Notes: a model not told the origin generated them from the letters alone. 54,941 nt of DNA from Mesorhizobium sp. dw_380 (GCF_018588885.1 NZ_JAFFIW010000040.1:1-54941); one strand, 5' to 3'. Positions 18,168 through 27,516 are shown, counted from the stretch's first letter. Program-made: numbers and translations.

Positions 18168-19073
18168 ATGGCGAGACCTGACATCAACCGCTCCGGCGAG
18201 ATCGAAGTGTTTGTCCGCGTCGTCGAGGCGGGCAGCTTTTCCGCCGCGGCGCGCGGCTTGCGCATGGCGCCGTCGGCGGTGAGCAAGCTGATCGCGCGGC
18301 TGGAGGCGCGGCTCGGCGCGCGGCTCATCAGCCGCTCGACGCGCAAATTGCAGCTCACGCCGGAGGGGACGGTTTTTTTCGACAGCGGGGTGCGCATTCT
18401 CGCCGACATGGACGCAGCCGAGCGCGAAGCGGCGGCTGGGGCGGCGCCGCGCGGCAGGCTGAGGGTCAACAGCTACGTGCCGTTCGGCCAACACAGGCTG
18501 ATGTCGCTGCTGCCGCGGTTTCTGGAGCGCTATCCCGAGATTTCCGTGGAGGCCATGCTGACCGACAGCGTGATCGACCTTCTGGAGGAGCGCGCCGACG
18601 TCGCCATACGCGCCGGGCCACTTCGCGAATCACGGCTGGTGGCGCGCAAGCTTGGTCAGAGCCGGATGGTGCTGGTCGCGGCGCCTTCCTATCTCGAAGC
18701 GCGCGGGACACCGCGCACTCTGTCCGATCTCGGGCGCCACAACATGCTGGCCTTCGGCTTCGCGCGGCATATCGACGGCTGGCCCTTTGTGGACGCGGCA
18801 GGCGCGTCGATCCTTGTCCCGGTTGTCGGCAACCTGACGCTGACCGATGGCGAGGCGATGCGGCAGACGACGGTGGCCGGGGCCGGCATCGCCCGGCTGG
18901 CGCTTTGGCATGTAGAGCCTGACATTGCCGCCGGCCGTCTTGTGCCGTTGCTGGAAGACTTCAACCCTGGCGATCTGGAAGCAACGCATGCCGTCTATGT
19001 CGGCCAGGGCAAGCATTTGCCGGCCCGGGTACGGGCCTTTCTGGATTTTCTCTCTGAAACAGTTCGTCTCTAA
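18168..19073 (+). CDS. LysR-family transcriptional regulator
   Basis: The 301-residue product has the LysR winged helix-turn-helix at about 5-62 (FVRVVEAGSFSAAARGLRMAPSAVSKLIARLE, here seen in parts) and a substrate-binding domain with RLRVNSYVPFG and DVAIRAGPLRES. This belongs to the large group whose members regulate a divergent efflux or reductase gene. The ATG at 18168 directly follows a palindrome; there is no clear Shine-Dalgarno, so the mRNA may be nearly leaderless. Its likely targets are the divergent MFS transporter and perhaps the aldo/keto reductase beyond it. Confidence 0.9.
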   Translation: MARPDINRSGEIEVFVRVVEAGSFSAAARGLRMAPSAVSKLIARLEARLGARLISRSTRKLQLTPEGTVFFDSGVRILADMDAAEREAAAGAAPRGRLRVNSYVPFGQHRLMSLLPRFLERYPEISVEAMLTDSVIDLLEERADVAIRAGPLRESRLVARKLGQSRMVLVAAPSYLEARGTPRTLSDLGRHNMLAFGFARHIDGWPFVDAAGASILVPVVGNLTLTDGEAMRQTTVAGAGIARLALWHVEPDIAAGRLVPLLEDFNPGDLEATHAVYVGQGKHLPARVRAFLDFLSETVRL

Positions 19074-19171
19074 AGCGCGTCGCGTTGAAACGGAATCATG
19101 CGACGCGCTTTAGGCATTTGTTTCTATGCATGTCGTTCTCCCAAAACCGAGGTCACTTTTGGGCGACATGC
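19071..19171. repeat. RIME-like intergenic palindromic element
   Basis: Two nested hairpins follow each other. TAAAGCGCGTCGC (19071-19083) pairs perfectly with GCGACGCGCTTTA (19100-19112). GCATGTCG...CCCAAAA (19128-19146) pairs with TTTTGGG...CGACATGC (19157-19171). The two-hairpin form and sequence resemble the rhizobial RIME family. The first arm contains the stop codon of the LysR gene. Confidence 0.65.
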
Positions 19172-19183
19172 GTTGAGAAACAT

Positions 19184-19216
19184 CGAAAGCCGCGTGTCGG
19201 CGACACGCGGCTTTCG
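19184..19216. terminator. Perfect 16-bp terminator-like hairpin between convergent genes
   Basis: CGAAAGCCGCGTGTCG (19184-19199) is followed after one base by its exact complement CGACACGCGGCTTTCG (19201-19216). It sits between the LysR gene and a convergent aldo/keto reductase gene and probably ends transcription from both sides, although no U-run follows. Confidence 0.6.
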
Positions 19217-19233
19217 AAGCAGTTCGAAGACGA

Positions 19234-20283
19234 TCAGGCCTTCGGCGTGAACGGCGCCGGCCGGCGGCCAGCCGCCTGGCGCTCGACCATCCAGCCGGGA
19301 TATTCGGCCGGCAGCGCGCTGACCTCGTCGAGACGGACAAGATCGTCGGTGTCCAGTTTCACTTCGGTCGCGGCAAGGTTCTGTTCGAGCTGGTCCATGC
19401 GGCTGGCGCCGATGATGACACTCATCACGAAGGGCTTGGCCAGGACATAGCCGAGCGCCACCGTGGCAACGCTGACATCATGCTTTTTGGCGATCTCGCG
19501 CATGACGGCGACGGCCGCCCAGGCACGATCCTCGTTGACCGGCGGGAAGTTGAAGGACGCGCGGCGGCCCTCGCCATTGCCGGGCGCGCCGGGGCCGTAT
19601 TTGCCGGAGAGCAGGCCGCCGGCCATCGGCGACCACACCATCAGGCCGAGCTTTTCCTCGTTGATCAGCGGCACGATCTCGCGTTCGAGGTCGCGGCCGG
19701 CGATCGAGTAATAGGACTGGATGGTCTCGAAGCGGGCAAAGCCCTTGCGGTCGGCGATGCCGAGCGCCTTGGCGATGCGCCAGGCTTGCCAGTTGGAGAC
19801 GCCGACGTAGCGGACCTTGCCGCTGGCAACCAGATCATCGAGCGCCCGCAGCGTCTCGTCGATCGGCGTCACCGCGTCGGTGCCGTGCAACTGGTAGAGA
19901 TCGATGTGATCGAGCTGCAGCCGTTCGAGGCTGGCATCGACCGAGTCCATGATGTGGCCGCGCGAGGAGCCGCGCTGGTTCGGGCCGTCGCCCATCGCGC
20001 CATGCACCTTGGTGGCGATGACCACGCTCGATCTGGCAACGCCGAGGTCCCTGAGCGACTGGCCGAGCAAGCGCTCGGATTGACCGAAGGAATAGACGTC
20101 GGCCGTGTCGAAGAAATTGACGCCGGCGGCAATCGAGCGGCCGACGATCTCGTTGACGCCCTTCTGGTCGAGGCTGGCGATCAGGCCCCATTGGGCATTT
20201 TCGCCGGCGGCGCCGAAGGTCATGGTGCCGAGACACAGTTCGGAGACGAACATCCCCGTATTTCCAAGCTGATTGTAACGCAT
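19234..20283 (-). CDS. Aldo/keto reductase
   Basis: The 349-residue product carries the aldo/keto reductase tetrad: D59 and Y64 in FFDTADVYSFG, K92 in IATKVHGAMGDG, and H133 in LYQLHGTD. It is of the YakC/general-stress Gsp69-like group (MRYNQLGNTGMFVSELCLGT at the start). The start at 20283 is preferred because that N-terminus is conserved and CTGGAG precedes it; the longer in-frame extension has no counterpart in the family. It is only distantly related to the enzyme at 15772. The substrate is unknown. Confidence 0.9.
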   Translation of the reverse strand: MRYNQLGNTGMFVSELCLGTMTFGAAGENAQWGLIASLDQKGVNEIVGRSIAAGVNFFDTADVYSFGQSERLLGQSLRDLGVARSSVVIATKVHGAMGDGPNQRGSSRGHIMDSVDASLERLQLDHIDLYQLHGTDAVTPIDETLRALDDLVASGKVRYVGVSNWQAWRIAKALGIADRKGFARFETIQSYYSIAGRDLEREIVPLINEEKLGLMVWSPMAGGLLSGKYGPGAPGNGEGRRASFNFPPVNEDRAWAAVAVMREIAKKHDVSVATVALGYVLAKPFVMSVIIGASRMDQLEQNLAATEVKLDTDDLVRLDEVSALPAEYPGWMVERQAAGRRPAPFTPKA

Positions 20284-20454
20284 GGCGAAGCTCCAGAAGA
20301 ATGTGATGACAAGGAGCAAATAGGAACGGTGCGTTTCGTTTCCAGCGCTGGCGTAATGAACTTGCGGAACTGGCCCATCTGTCGTTGCCGGCTCAGGCAC
20401 CCAGTTTGGAAATGCCGCCGCACATACTGAACGATGTTCATGTCGCGATGTGTA

Positions 20455-20709
20455 TCAAAGATCCACGGTTCGGATGATCGTCTCTGAGCGGCGATTGACC
20501 TCCTCGGCGAAGTCATCATCCCACCCGGGACCGAAAAGGAGATACTCCGCAACCGAAGGTTTCGCGCTGACCAGTCGTTCATAGTCTTCCGGAGTCAGTA
20601 CGACGGCAATCGGCTTCCCACGCGAGGTGATGGTTTGTGGTCCCCGTTCGCGCGCCTGTCGCACCAGCTTCGATAGATTGTTCTTCGCGTCCCGAAGGTG
20701 CCAGTTCAA
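20455..20709 (-). CDS. Phd/YefM-family antitoxin without adjacent toxin
   Basis: The 84-residue product begins NWHLRDAKNNLSKLVRQA and continues ITSRGKPIAVVLTPEDYERL, the Phd/YefM DNA-binding half. The C-terminal part EYLLFGPGWDDDFAEEVNRR is the toxin-neutralising region, ending in VDL as in antitoxins paired with PIN-domain toxins. The start is a TTG at 20709 with GAGGAG 8 bases upstream; there is no nearer ATG. A toxin gene would be expected right after 20455 on the minus strand, but the 170 bases before the next gene hold none, nor does the other flank. It is therefore a solitary antitoxin or a remnant. Confidence 0.85.
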   Translation of the reverse strand: MNWHLRDAKNNLSKLVRQARERGPQTITSRGKPIAVVLTPEDYERLVSAKPSVAEYLLFGPGWDDDFAEEVNRRSETIIRTVDL

Positions 20710-20811
20710 GAAGATTGCTCCTCGCTAACTCCGCCAGATGTGCTCGAGACACCTGAACATGATACCCGAAAAACTAGGGAGCTACAGGAACCCGGCGAAG
20801 CAGATAGGACA

Positions 20812-21474
20812 TTACCGGCTGCCAAAAATCGCCGAACCGATCCGAACACTGGTGGCACCGAAGGCGATCGCCGTCTCATAATCGCCGGACATGCCCATCG
20901 ACAGCTTTTCGACTCCGGCCTCACGCGCCAGTTTTTCCAGCAAAGCGAAATGCGGACCGGGGTTCTCGTCGGCCGGGGGGATGCACATCAGGCCTTCGAT
21001 GGCGAGGCCGTGCACGTCACGGCAGCGGGCGACGAAGGCCACCGCCTCGCGCGGCTTGATGCCGGCCTTCTGTGGCTCGGAGCCGGTGTTGACCTGGACA
21101 TAGAGTTTTGGCGCGCGGCCCTGCCTGGCGATCTCCTTGGCCAGTTCGGCGGCGATCTTCTCGCGGTCGACCGTCTCGATGACGTCGAACAGCGCCACCG
21201 CCTCTTTCGCCTTGTTCGACTGCAGCGGGCCGATCAGGTGCAGTTCGATGTCCGCAAATGCCTGCTTCAGATCAGGCCATTTGCCTTGCGCTTCCTGGAC
21301 GCGGTTCTCGCCGAAGACGCGCTGGCCGGCCTCGATGACCGGCCTTATCTCGGCGGCGTCGAAAGTCTTGGAGACGGCCACCAGGGTCACCGCGCCGGCC
21401 TCGCGGCGAGCTTCCTGCTCAGCGGCGGCGATCTTCGCCTTGACCGCGAAAAACTGATGAACGGTGTCACCCAT
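20812..21474 (-). CDS. YggS-family pyridoxal-phosphate homeostasis protein
   Basis: The 220-residue product is a YggS/PROSC family single-domain TIM-barrel PLP protein that helps keep free PLP and vitamin B6 vitamers in balance. The PLP lysine is K36 in VAVSKTFDA, followed by GQRVFGENRVQEA and LHLIGPLQSNK; near the C-terminus are LSMGMSGDYE and GATSVRIGSAIFG. The ATG at 21474 is chosen because GCGGGA lies 7 bases before it; a TTG two codons upstream is less likely. It is divergent from leuS, a common arrangement in this group. Confidence 0.93.
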   Translation of the reverse strand: MGDTVHQFFAVKAKIAAAEQEARREAGAVTLVAVSKTFDAAEIRPVIEAGQRVFGENRVQEAQGKWPDLKQAFADIELHLIGPLQSNKAKEAVALFDVIETVDREKIAAELAKEIARQGRAPKLYVQVNTGSEPQKAGIKPREAVAFVARCRDVHGLAIEGLMCIPPADENPGPHFALLEKLAREAGVEKLSMGMSGDYETAIAFGATSVRIGSAIFGSR

Positions 21475-21630
21475 ATGCAAATCCCGCTGTTTTGACCCGC
21501 GTTTTTAGCCGCCGCGATGCCCATATGGTTGACGGGTTTGCCAAACCATGGTGAACACCCGGACCACATCAAATGAACCGCCGAGCCAGTCGCCCGCGGT
21601 TCGCGCCTGCTTTTAAGTGAAAAACGTCCC

Positions 21631-24255
21631 ATGGCAACCGAACGATACAATCCGCGCGCGTCAGAGCCCAAATGGCAGAAGGCCTGGGCCGCCAAGAAGC
21701 TTTTCGAAGCGCACAATGACGATCCGCGCCCGAAATACTACGTGCTGGAGATGTTCCCCTATCCGTCGGGGCGCATCCATATCGGCCACACCCGCAATTA
21801 CACGATGGGCGACGTGGTGGCGCGCTACAAGCGGGCCAAGGGCTTCAACGTGCTGCATCCGATGGGCTGGGACGCCTTCGGCATGCCGGCCGAAAACGCG
21901 GCGATGCAGAACAAGGTCCATCCCAAGGAATGGACCTACCAGAACATCGCCACCATGCGCGAGCAGCTTAAGGTCATGGGCCTGTCGCTGGACTGGGCGC
22001 GCGAATTCGCCACCTGCGACGTCGACTACTACCACCGCCAGCAGATGCTGTTCCTCGATTTCGTCGAGAAGGGGCTGGTGACGCGCAAATCCTCCAAGGT
22101 CAACTGGGATCCGGAGGACATGACCGTGCTCGCCAACGAGCAGGTCATCGACGGGCGCGGCTGGCGCTCGGGCGCGCTGGTCGAACAGCGCGAACTGACG
22201 CAATGGTTCTTCAAGATCACCGATTACGCGCAGGACCTGCTGGACTCGCTCGACGGCCTCGACGAGTGGCCCGAAAAAGTGAAGCTGATGCAGCAGAACT
22301 GGATCGGCCGTTCGGAAGGCCTGCTGATCCGCTGGCCGCTGGCCTCGGACATTGCCGGCGAGCATGAGCTGGAAGTCTACACGACGCGGCCCGACACCAT
22401 TTTCGGCGCTTCCTTCATGGCGATCGCCGCCGATCATCCGCTGGCCAGGAAGGCCGCCGAGACCAATCCGGCGCTGGCGAAGTTCATCGAAGAAGTCCGC
22501 CATATGGGGACTTCGGTGGCGGCGCTGGAGACGGCCGAGAAGAAGGGTTTCGACACCGGCATCCGCGTCGTTCATCCGTTCGACGACAGCTGGACCCTGC
22601 CAGTCTACGTGGCCAATTTCGTGCTGATGGAATACGGCACCGGCGCAATCTTCGGCTGCCCGGCGCACGATCAGCGCGACCTCGACTTTGCCAACAAATA
22701 CAGCCTGCCGGTGGTGCCGGTGGTGATGCCGGAGGGTGAGAACCCGGCGACGTTCCAGGTTATCGACGTGGCCTATGGCGATGACGGCGCGATGATCAAT
22801 TCGCGCTTCCTCGACGGGATGAAGCCGGACCAGGCTTTCGACGAGGTGGCGAAGCTCTTGGAGCAGAAGACGATCGGCAACCGGCCGATGGCCGAGCGCA
22901 AGGTGAATTTCCGCCTGCGTGACTGGGGCATTTCGCGCCAGCGCTACTGGGGCTGCCCGATCCCGATGATCCATTGCGAGCATTGTGGCGTGGTGCCGGT
23001 GCCGAAGGCCGACCTGCCGGTCAAGCTGCCCGACGACGTCGATTTCGACCGGCCAGGCAATCCGCTCGACCGGCATCCGACCTGGCGCCACGTGAACTGC
23101 CCGCAATGCGGTGGGGACGCGCGGCGCGAAACCGACACGATGGACACGTTCGTCGATTCGTCCTGGTATTTCGCCCGCTTCACCGCGCCCTGGGCGCATG
23201 AGCCGACCGATCCGAGGGCAGCCAATGAATGGCTGGCTGTCGACCAGTATATTGGTGGCATCGAGCACGCGATCCTGCACCTGCTCTATTCGCGCTTCTT
23301 CACCCGTGCCATGCGCGAGACCGGCCATGTCGATCTGGCCGAGCCGTTCAAGGGCCTGTTCACGCAAGGCATGGTGGTGCACGAAACCTATCGTGTGGGT
23401 TCCGCATCGCATGGCCGCTGGCTGGCGCCCACCGAGGTGCGGCTGGAGGACGTCGACGGCAAGCGTCGCGCCATCGAGATCGCCACCGGCGAGGACGCGA
23501 CGATCGGCCCGCTGGAAAAGATGTCGAAGTCGAAGAAGAACACGGTGAGCCCGGAAGACATCACCGACGGCTACGGCGCCGACACGGCGCGCTGGTTCAT
23601 GCTGTCGGATTCGCCGCCCGAGCGCGACGTCGAATGGACCGACGAAGGCGCCGCCGGCGCACACCGCTTCATGCAGCGCATCTGGCGGCTGGTATCGACC
23701 GCGGCCGAGACGCTGGCAGGAGTAAAGCCCGCGGCGGCCGACGCCGGTGAGGCGGGCGTGGTCTCGAAGGCCACGCACAAGATCCTGAAGGCGGTCGGCG
23801 AGGACATCGAGAAGCTCGCCTTCAACCGCGCCATCGCCCGCATCTATGAACTGGCCAATGTGCTGACGGCGCCGCTCAACGAGGTTGCGGAAGGCGAGGC
23901 CGATCCGGCACTGCAGGGCGCCTGCCGCCAGGCGGTGGAGATCCTGGTGCATCTGATCGCGCCCGTCATGCCGCATCTGGCCGAGGAGTGCTGGGAGGCG
24001 CTTGGCGGTGCCGAATTGGTTGCCGAACGGCCGTGGCCGGTCTTCGATCCGGCGCTGGTCGTCGACAACGAAGTCACCTATCCGGTGCAGGTCAACGGCA
24101 AGAAGCGAGGGGATTTGACAATTGCCCGCGACGCGGACCAAGGTGCGGTCGAAAAAGCGGTATTGGCTCTCGACTTCGTGCAGAAAGCACTTGAAGGGAA
24201 GGCTCCGCGCAAGGTGATCATCGTGCCGCAGAGGATCGTCAATGTCGTTGCCTGA
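21631..24255 (+). CDS. leuS: Leucyl-tRNA synthetase
   Basis: The 874-residue class I synthetase charges tRNA-Leu. The HIGH motif is in PYPSGRIHIGHTRNY (H50-H53) and the KMSKS motif is at 630-634. The CP1 editing domain is between them, with YTTRPDTIFGASF and the GTGAIFGCPAHDQRD loop. A C4-type zinc segment CEHCGVVPVP...CPQCGG lies near 450-495. The start ATG at 21631 gives the expected ATERYNPRASEPKWQ. Its last codons overlap the start of lptE by 14 bases, so the two are cotranscribed. Confidence 0.98.
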   Translation: MATERYNPRASEPKWQKAWAAKKLFEAHNDDPRPKYYVLEMFPYPSGRIHIGHTRNYTMGDVVARYKRAKGFNVLHPMGWDAFGMPAENAAMQNKVHPKEWTYQNIATMREQLKVMGLSLDWAREFATCDVDYYHRQQMLFLDFVEKGLVTRKSSKVNWDPEDMTVLANEQVIDGRGWRSGALVEQRELTQWFFKITDYAQDLLDSLDGLDEWPEKVKLMQQNWIGRSEGLLIRWPLASDIAGEHELEVYTTRPDTIFGASFMAIAADHPLARKAAETNPALAKFIEEVRHMGTSVAALETAEKKGFDTGIRVVHPFDDSWTLPVYVANFVLMEYGTGAIFGCPAHDQRDLDFANKYSLPVVPVVMPEGENPATFQVIDVAYGDDGAMINSRFLDGMKPDQAFDEVAKLLEQKTIGNRPMAERKVNFRLRDWGISRQRYWGCPIPMIHCEHCGVVPVPKADLPVKLPDDVDFDRPGNPLDRHPTWRHVNCPQCGGDARRETDTMDTFVDSSWYFARFTAPWAHEPTDPRAANEWLAVDQYIGGIEHAILHLLYSRFFTRAMRETGHVDLAEPFKGLFTQGMVVHETYRVGSASHGRWLAPTEVRLEDVDGKRRAIEIATGEDATIGPLEKMSKSKKNTVSPEDITDGYGADTARWFMLSDSPPERDVEWTDEGAAGAHRFMQRIWRLVSTAAETLAGVKPAAADAGEAGVVSKATHKILKAVGEDIEKLAFNRAIARIYELANVLTAPLNEVAEGEADPALQGACRQAVEILVHLIAPVMPHLAEECWEALGGAELVAERPWPVFDPALVVDNEVTYPVQVNGKKRGDLTIARDADQGAVEKAVLALDFVQKALEGKAPRKVIIVPQRIVNVVA

Positions 24256-24820
24256 TCTGGAAAAGACAGAGCTAAGCCGTCTGCTGCGCCGCATCGCGCT
24301 TGCCGGTCTTCTCGGCTCGCTCGCGCTGGTCTCTGCCTGCCAGGTTCGGCCTCTCTATTCCAACGCGCCGTTGTCGACCGGCTCAACCGCCAATGCCGAA
24401 CTGGCGTCGATCGCCGTCAAGCCAGTCAGAACGCGTTACGCCCAGCAGGTGCGCGACAATCTGATCTTCGGATTTGGGCGCGGCGCCGGCGAACCGGCCT
24501 CGCCGCTCTATTCGCTCGACCTCGGCGTGACCGAAGCCGTTGAATCCTCGGCACTCGTACAGGTCGGAACCGATGAGGACGAGCCGACTGCCGGTTCGGT
24601 GACGCTGACCGCAGGCTACACGCTGACCGATGCGAAAACCGGCGCCGTGATCGCGGTCGGCAAACGGGCGATCACCTCGTCCTTCGACAGGCCGCGCCAG
24701 GAATTTGCGTCCTACCGGGCGCAGATCGACGCCGAAAACCGAGCCGCGCGCGAACTGGCCGAAGCCCTGCAATTGTCCATCGCCCAGGACCTGGCCCGAC
24801 ACGGCAAGACAGCTGGCTAG
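24242..24820 (+). CDS. lptE: LPS-assembly lipoprotein LptE
   Basis: The 192-residue product has a lipoprotein signal (RIALAGLLGSLALVSAC, lipobox cysteine C33) and the LptE fold with ASIAVKPVRTRYAQQVRDNL and the C-terminal AARELAEALQLSIAQDLA. LptE sits in the outer membrane as a plug in the LptD barrel and helps deliver lipopolysaccharide to the cell surface. It overlaps leuS by 14 bases. In many alphaproteobacteria holA follows lptE; here it does not, and the next gene is ftsK after 266 bases. Confidence 0.92.
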   Translation: MSLPDLEKTELSRLLRRIALAGLLGSLALVSACQVRPLYSNAPLSTGSTANAELASIAVKPVRTRYAQQVRDNLIFGFGRGAGEPASPLYSLDLGVTEAVESSALVQVGTDEDEPTAGSVTLTAGYTLTDAKTGAVIAVGKRAITSSFDRPRQEFASYRAQIDAENRAARELAEALQLSIAQDLARHGKTAG

Positions 24821-25086
24821 CGCCAGTATTCGCTTCACGGAACCGCCGTCTCAAGCCTGATGCTCGGGCCACGTCGCGGCGGCAAGGCGCCCGACCTTCA
24901 GCTGATTTTTTAATCCGACGGATGGGGCGAGCGGAGGATCGTGGGATGGCGATCAGCCGTCGAATCCTGCCCGTCCGCCATCGCTGCAAAAGTTACGCTT
25001 CGGCCGCTCCAGCGGCGCCGACGGGAAGCAACTGTTAACCACTCGCTCCCTATTGCTCATGAGACGTTTCACAGTGAGTCTTGAGC

Positions 25087-27516
25087 ATGGAATCCAGGCG
25101 TTTTCCTCGGGTCAATTCATTGAAGGCAGCTTCGCCCGATGATCCCGGGACAGAGCGTTTCAACGGCATGAGCGACAAGGCCGATGGCCAGCAGACCGGT
25201 GCAGCCAGGGCCGGCAATTCCCCGCCGTTTGTTGATCTCGGCGGCAACGAAAGCCCCGCCTGGCAGGACTATTTCTTCCTGGCGCCGAATGTGCGGTTTA
25301 CGCGCACGCCAGACTATGAAGCCAATCCGCGCCGTTCGCCGCGCGACCAGCACAGTGAGCCACTGGCGCCAACGCGGCAGGCAGCTGCACAGCCCGCTGC
25401 GGCTTCGGGCGCGGTACCCGTTCCGCCGCGGCATGCTGGCGAAAAGGGGCGCACTGTTGCGCCGGCAGGTCCGAGGACGACTGCGGCACGTGCATCCGCA
25501 CCGCCAGCGGCTGCCCAGGCAACGGCAGCGCCGGCAAAAACACCGCGCCGCGAAACTGTGCAGTGGCCCTATCTGTCGGATCATGTCTTCTTCGAGGTCA
25601 TGGCGCCCTACATGGTCGAACGGCCGTCATCGCCGCCGCGGGCCGTCCCAACTCCCCGGGCAGCCGTCCCGGTTGCCGCCAGACGGGTTGACGTCCGCTC
25701 CGCGTCCGATGCCGATCCCACATCCGCGTTCCGCGTCATCGAATGCCTTCCAGGCCTGCAAGCTGCATCGGCGTCGCCGGATGTCCGTCCGGCCAACTCG
25801 AACGAAGCCGCGGTTCAGTCGGTGACGAGCGCACCGCAGGAGGCCCGGGCAATTCCCGCCGTTGCGGCGCAGGTCGCGCAGGAGAAGACCGTGCGGGCTC
25901 CAACCATGCGCGTATCTTCGCCGCTGCCCGTGGTCGGCAAGATTGTGCCGTCCACGACAGGCGAGGGATACGAACTTCCCTCGGAAGAGCTGCTGCAGCA
26001 GCCGCCGGAAGGGCAGGGCTTCTACATGTCGCAGGAGCGGCTCGAGCAGAATGCCGACCTTCTGGAAAGCGTGCTCGAGGATTTCGGCGTGCGCGGCGAG
26101 ATCATCCACGTTCGCCCGGGTCCGGTCGTGACACTCTATGAATTCGAGCCGGCGCCGGGCGTCAAATCCTCCCGCGTCATCGGTCTCGCCGACGATATTG
26201 CCCGTTCCATGTCGGCGGTTTCGGCGCGCGTCGCCGTCGTGCCAGGCCGCAACGTCATCGGCATCGAGCTTCCGAACGAGACGCGCGAGACCGTCTATTT
26301 CCGCGAACTGATCGAATCGCAGGGTTTTCGCAAGACCAGCTGCAAGCTGGCGCTTTGTCTCGGCAAGACGATCGGCGGCGAGCCGGTCATCGCCGAACTG
26401 GCGAAGATGCCGCATCTGCTCGTTGCCGGCACCACCGGCTCCGGCAAGTCGGTCGCCATCAACACCATGATACTGTCGCTGCTCTACCGGCTGAAGCCGG
26501 AAGAGTGCCGGCTGATCATGGTCGATCCCAAGATGCTCGAACTCTCCGTCTATGACGGTATCCCGCATCTTCTGACCCCTGTCGTCACGGACCCCAAGAA
26601 GGCGGTCACCGCGCTCAAATGGGCGGTGCGCGAGATGGAGGACCGCTATCGCAAGATGGCGCGGCTCGGCGTGCGCAACATAGACGGCTACAACGAGCGC
26701 GCCGCCACTGCCCGCGACAAGGGCGAGGCGGTCGTCATGACGGTGCAGGCCGGCTTCGAAAAAGGCACCGGCGAGCCGCTGTTCGAGCAGCAGCAAATCG
26801 ATCTCGCGCCGATGCCCTACATCGTCGTCATCGTCGACGAGATGGCCGACCTGATGATGGTCGCCGGCAAGGAGATCGAGGGCGCCATCCAGCGCCTGGC
26901 GCAGATGGCGCGCGCTGCCGGCATCCACCTGATCATGGCGACGCAGCGCCCGTCGGTCGATGTCATCACCGGCACGATCAAGGCCAACTTCCCGACACGC
27001 ATCTCCTTCCAGGTCACCTCCAAGATCGACAGCCGCACCATCCTGGGCGAGCAGGGCGCCGAACAGCTGCTTGGCCAGGGCGACATGCTGCACATGATGG
27101 GTGGAGGGCGCATTTCGCGCGTGCACGGCCCCTTTGTTTCCGATGCGGAGGTCGAGCATGTCGTGGCGCATCTGAAGGCGCAGGGCCGCCCCGAATATCT
27201 GGAAACCGTGACGGCCGACGAGGATGAGGAAGAGGTCGAAGACGATCAGGGCGCGGTCTTCGATAAGGGATCGGTTGCGGCCGAAGAAGGCGATTCCAGC
27301 TATGACGAGGCGGTCAAAGTGGTGTTGCGCGACAAGAAGTGTTCGACGTCCTACATCCAGCGCCGCCTCGGCATCGGCTACAATCGTGCCGCTTCCCTGG
27401 TCGAGCGCATGGAAAAGGAAGGGCTGGTCGGCGCGCCCAACCATGTCGGCAAGCGCGAGATCATCATGGGCCGGCGCCCGCCGGCAACCGCACCTGACGA
27501 CGACAGCGCGGATTGA
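25087..27516 (+). CDS. FtsK/SpoIIIE-type DNA translocase lacking the membrane domain
   Basis: The 809-residue product has a disordered Pro/Ala-rich N-terminus (about 1-270) with no hydrophobic segment, then the FtsK alpha/beta motor: Walker A GTTGSGKS (448-455), Walker B IVVIVDEMADLMM (from 579, D584/E585), MATQRPSVDVITG, and a gamma domain (739-805, YDEAVKVVLRDKKCSTSYIQ) that reads KOPS sites. FtsK moves the chromosome ends toward dif at division, and normally has four N-terminal membrane helices. A membrane-anchored paralogue is expected elsewhere. The start is uncertain: ATG at 25087, or ATG at 25168 (SDKADGQQ). Confidence 0.9.
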   Translation: MESRRFPRVNSLKAASPDDPGTERFNGMSDKADGQQTGAARAGNSPPFVDLGGNESPAWQDYFFLAPNVRFTRTPDYEANPRRSPRDQHSEPLAPTRQAAAQPAAASGAVPVPPRHAGEKGRTVAPAGPRTTAARASAPPAAAQATAAPAKTPRRETVQWPYLSDHVFFEVMAPYMVERPSSPPRAVPTPRAAVPVAARRVDVRSASDADPTSAFRVIECLPGLQAASASPDVRPANSNEAAVQSVTSAPQEARAIPAVAAQVAQEKTVRAPTMRVSSPLPVVGKIVPSTTGEGYELPSEELLQQPPEGQGFYMSQERLEQNADLLESVLEDFGVRGEIIHVRPGPVVTLYEFEPAPGVKSSRVIGLADDIARSMSAVSARVAVVPGRNVIGIELPNETRETVYFRELIESQGFRKTSCKLALCLGKTIGGEPVIAELAKMPHLLVAGTTGSGKSVAINTMILSLLYRLKPEECRLIMVDPKMLELSVYDGIPHLLTPVVTDPKKAVTALKWAVREMEDRYRKMARLGVRNIDGYNERAATARDKGEAVVMTVQAGFEKGTGEPLFEQQQIDLAPMPYIVVIVDEMADLMMVAGKEIEGAIQRLAQMARAAGIHLIMATQRPSVDVITGTIKANFPTRISFQVTSKIDSRTILGEQGAEQLLGQGDMLHMMGGGRISRVHGPFVSDAEVEHVVAHLKAQGRPEYLETVTADEDEEEVEDDQGAVFDKGSVAAEEGDSSYDEAVKVVLRDKKCSTSYIQRRLGIGYNRAASLVERMEKEGLVGAPNHVGKREIIMGRRPPATAPDDDSAD

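Noticed and set aside
20284..20454. Toxin gene downstream of the Phd/YefM antitoxin
   Set aside because: The only frame there (starting MNIVQYVRRHF) lacks PIN or RelE signatures and runs antisense-free into the next gene's leader region with no ribosome site.
21661..24294. Long frame of 877 codons opposite leuS
   Set aside because: It mirrors the leuS codons almost end to end and has composition typical of an antisense artefact.
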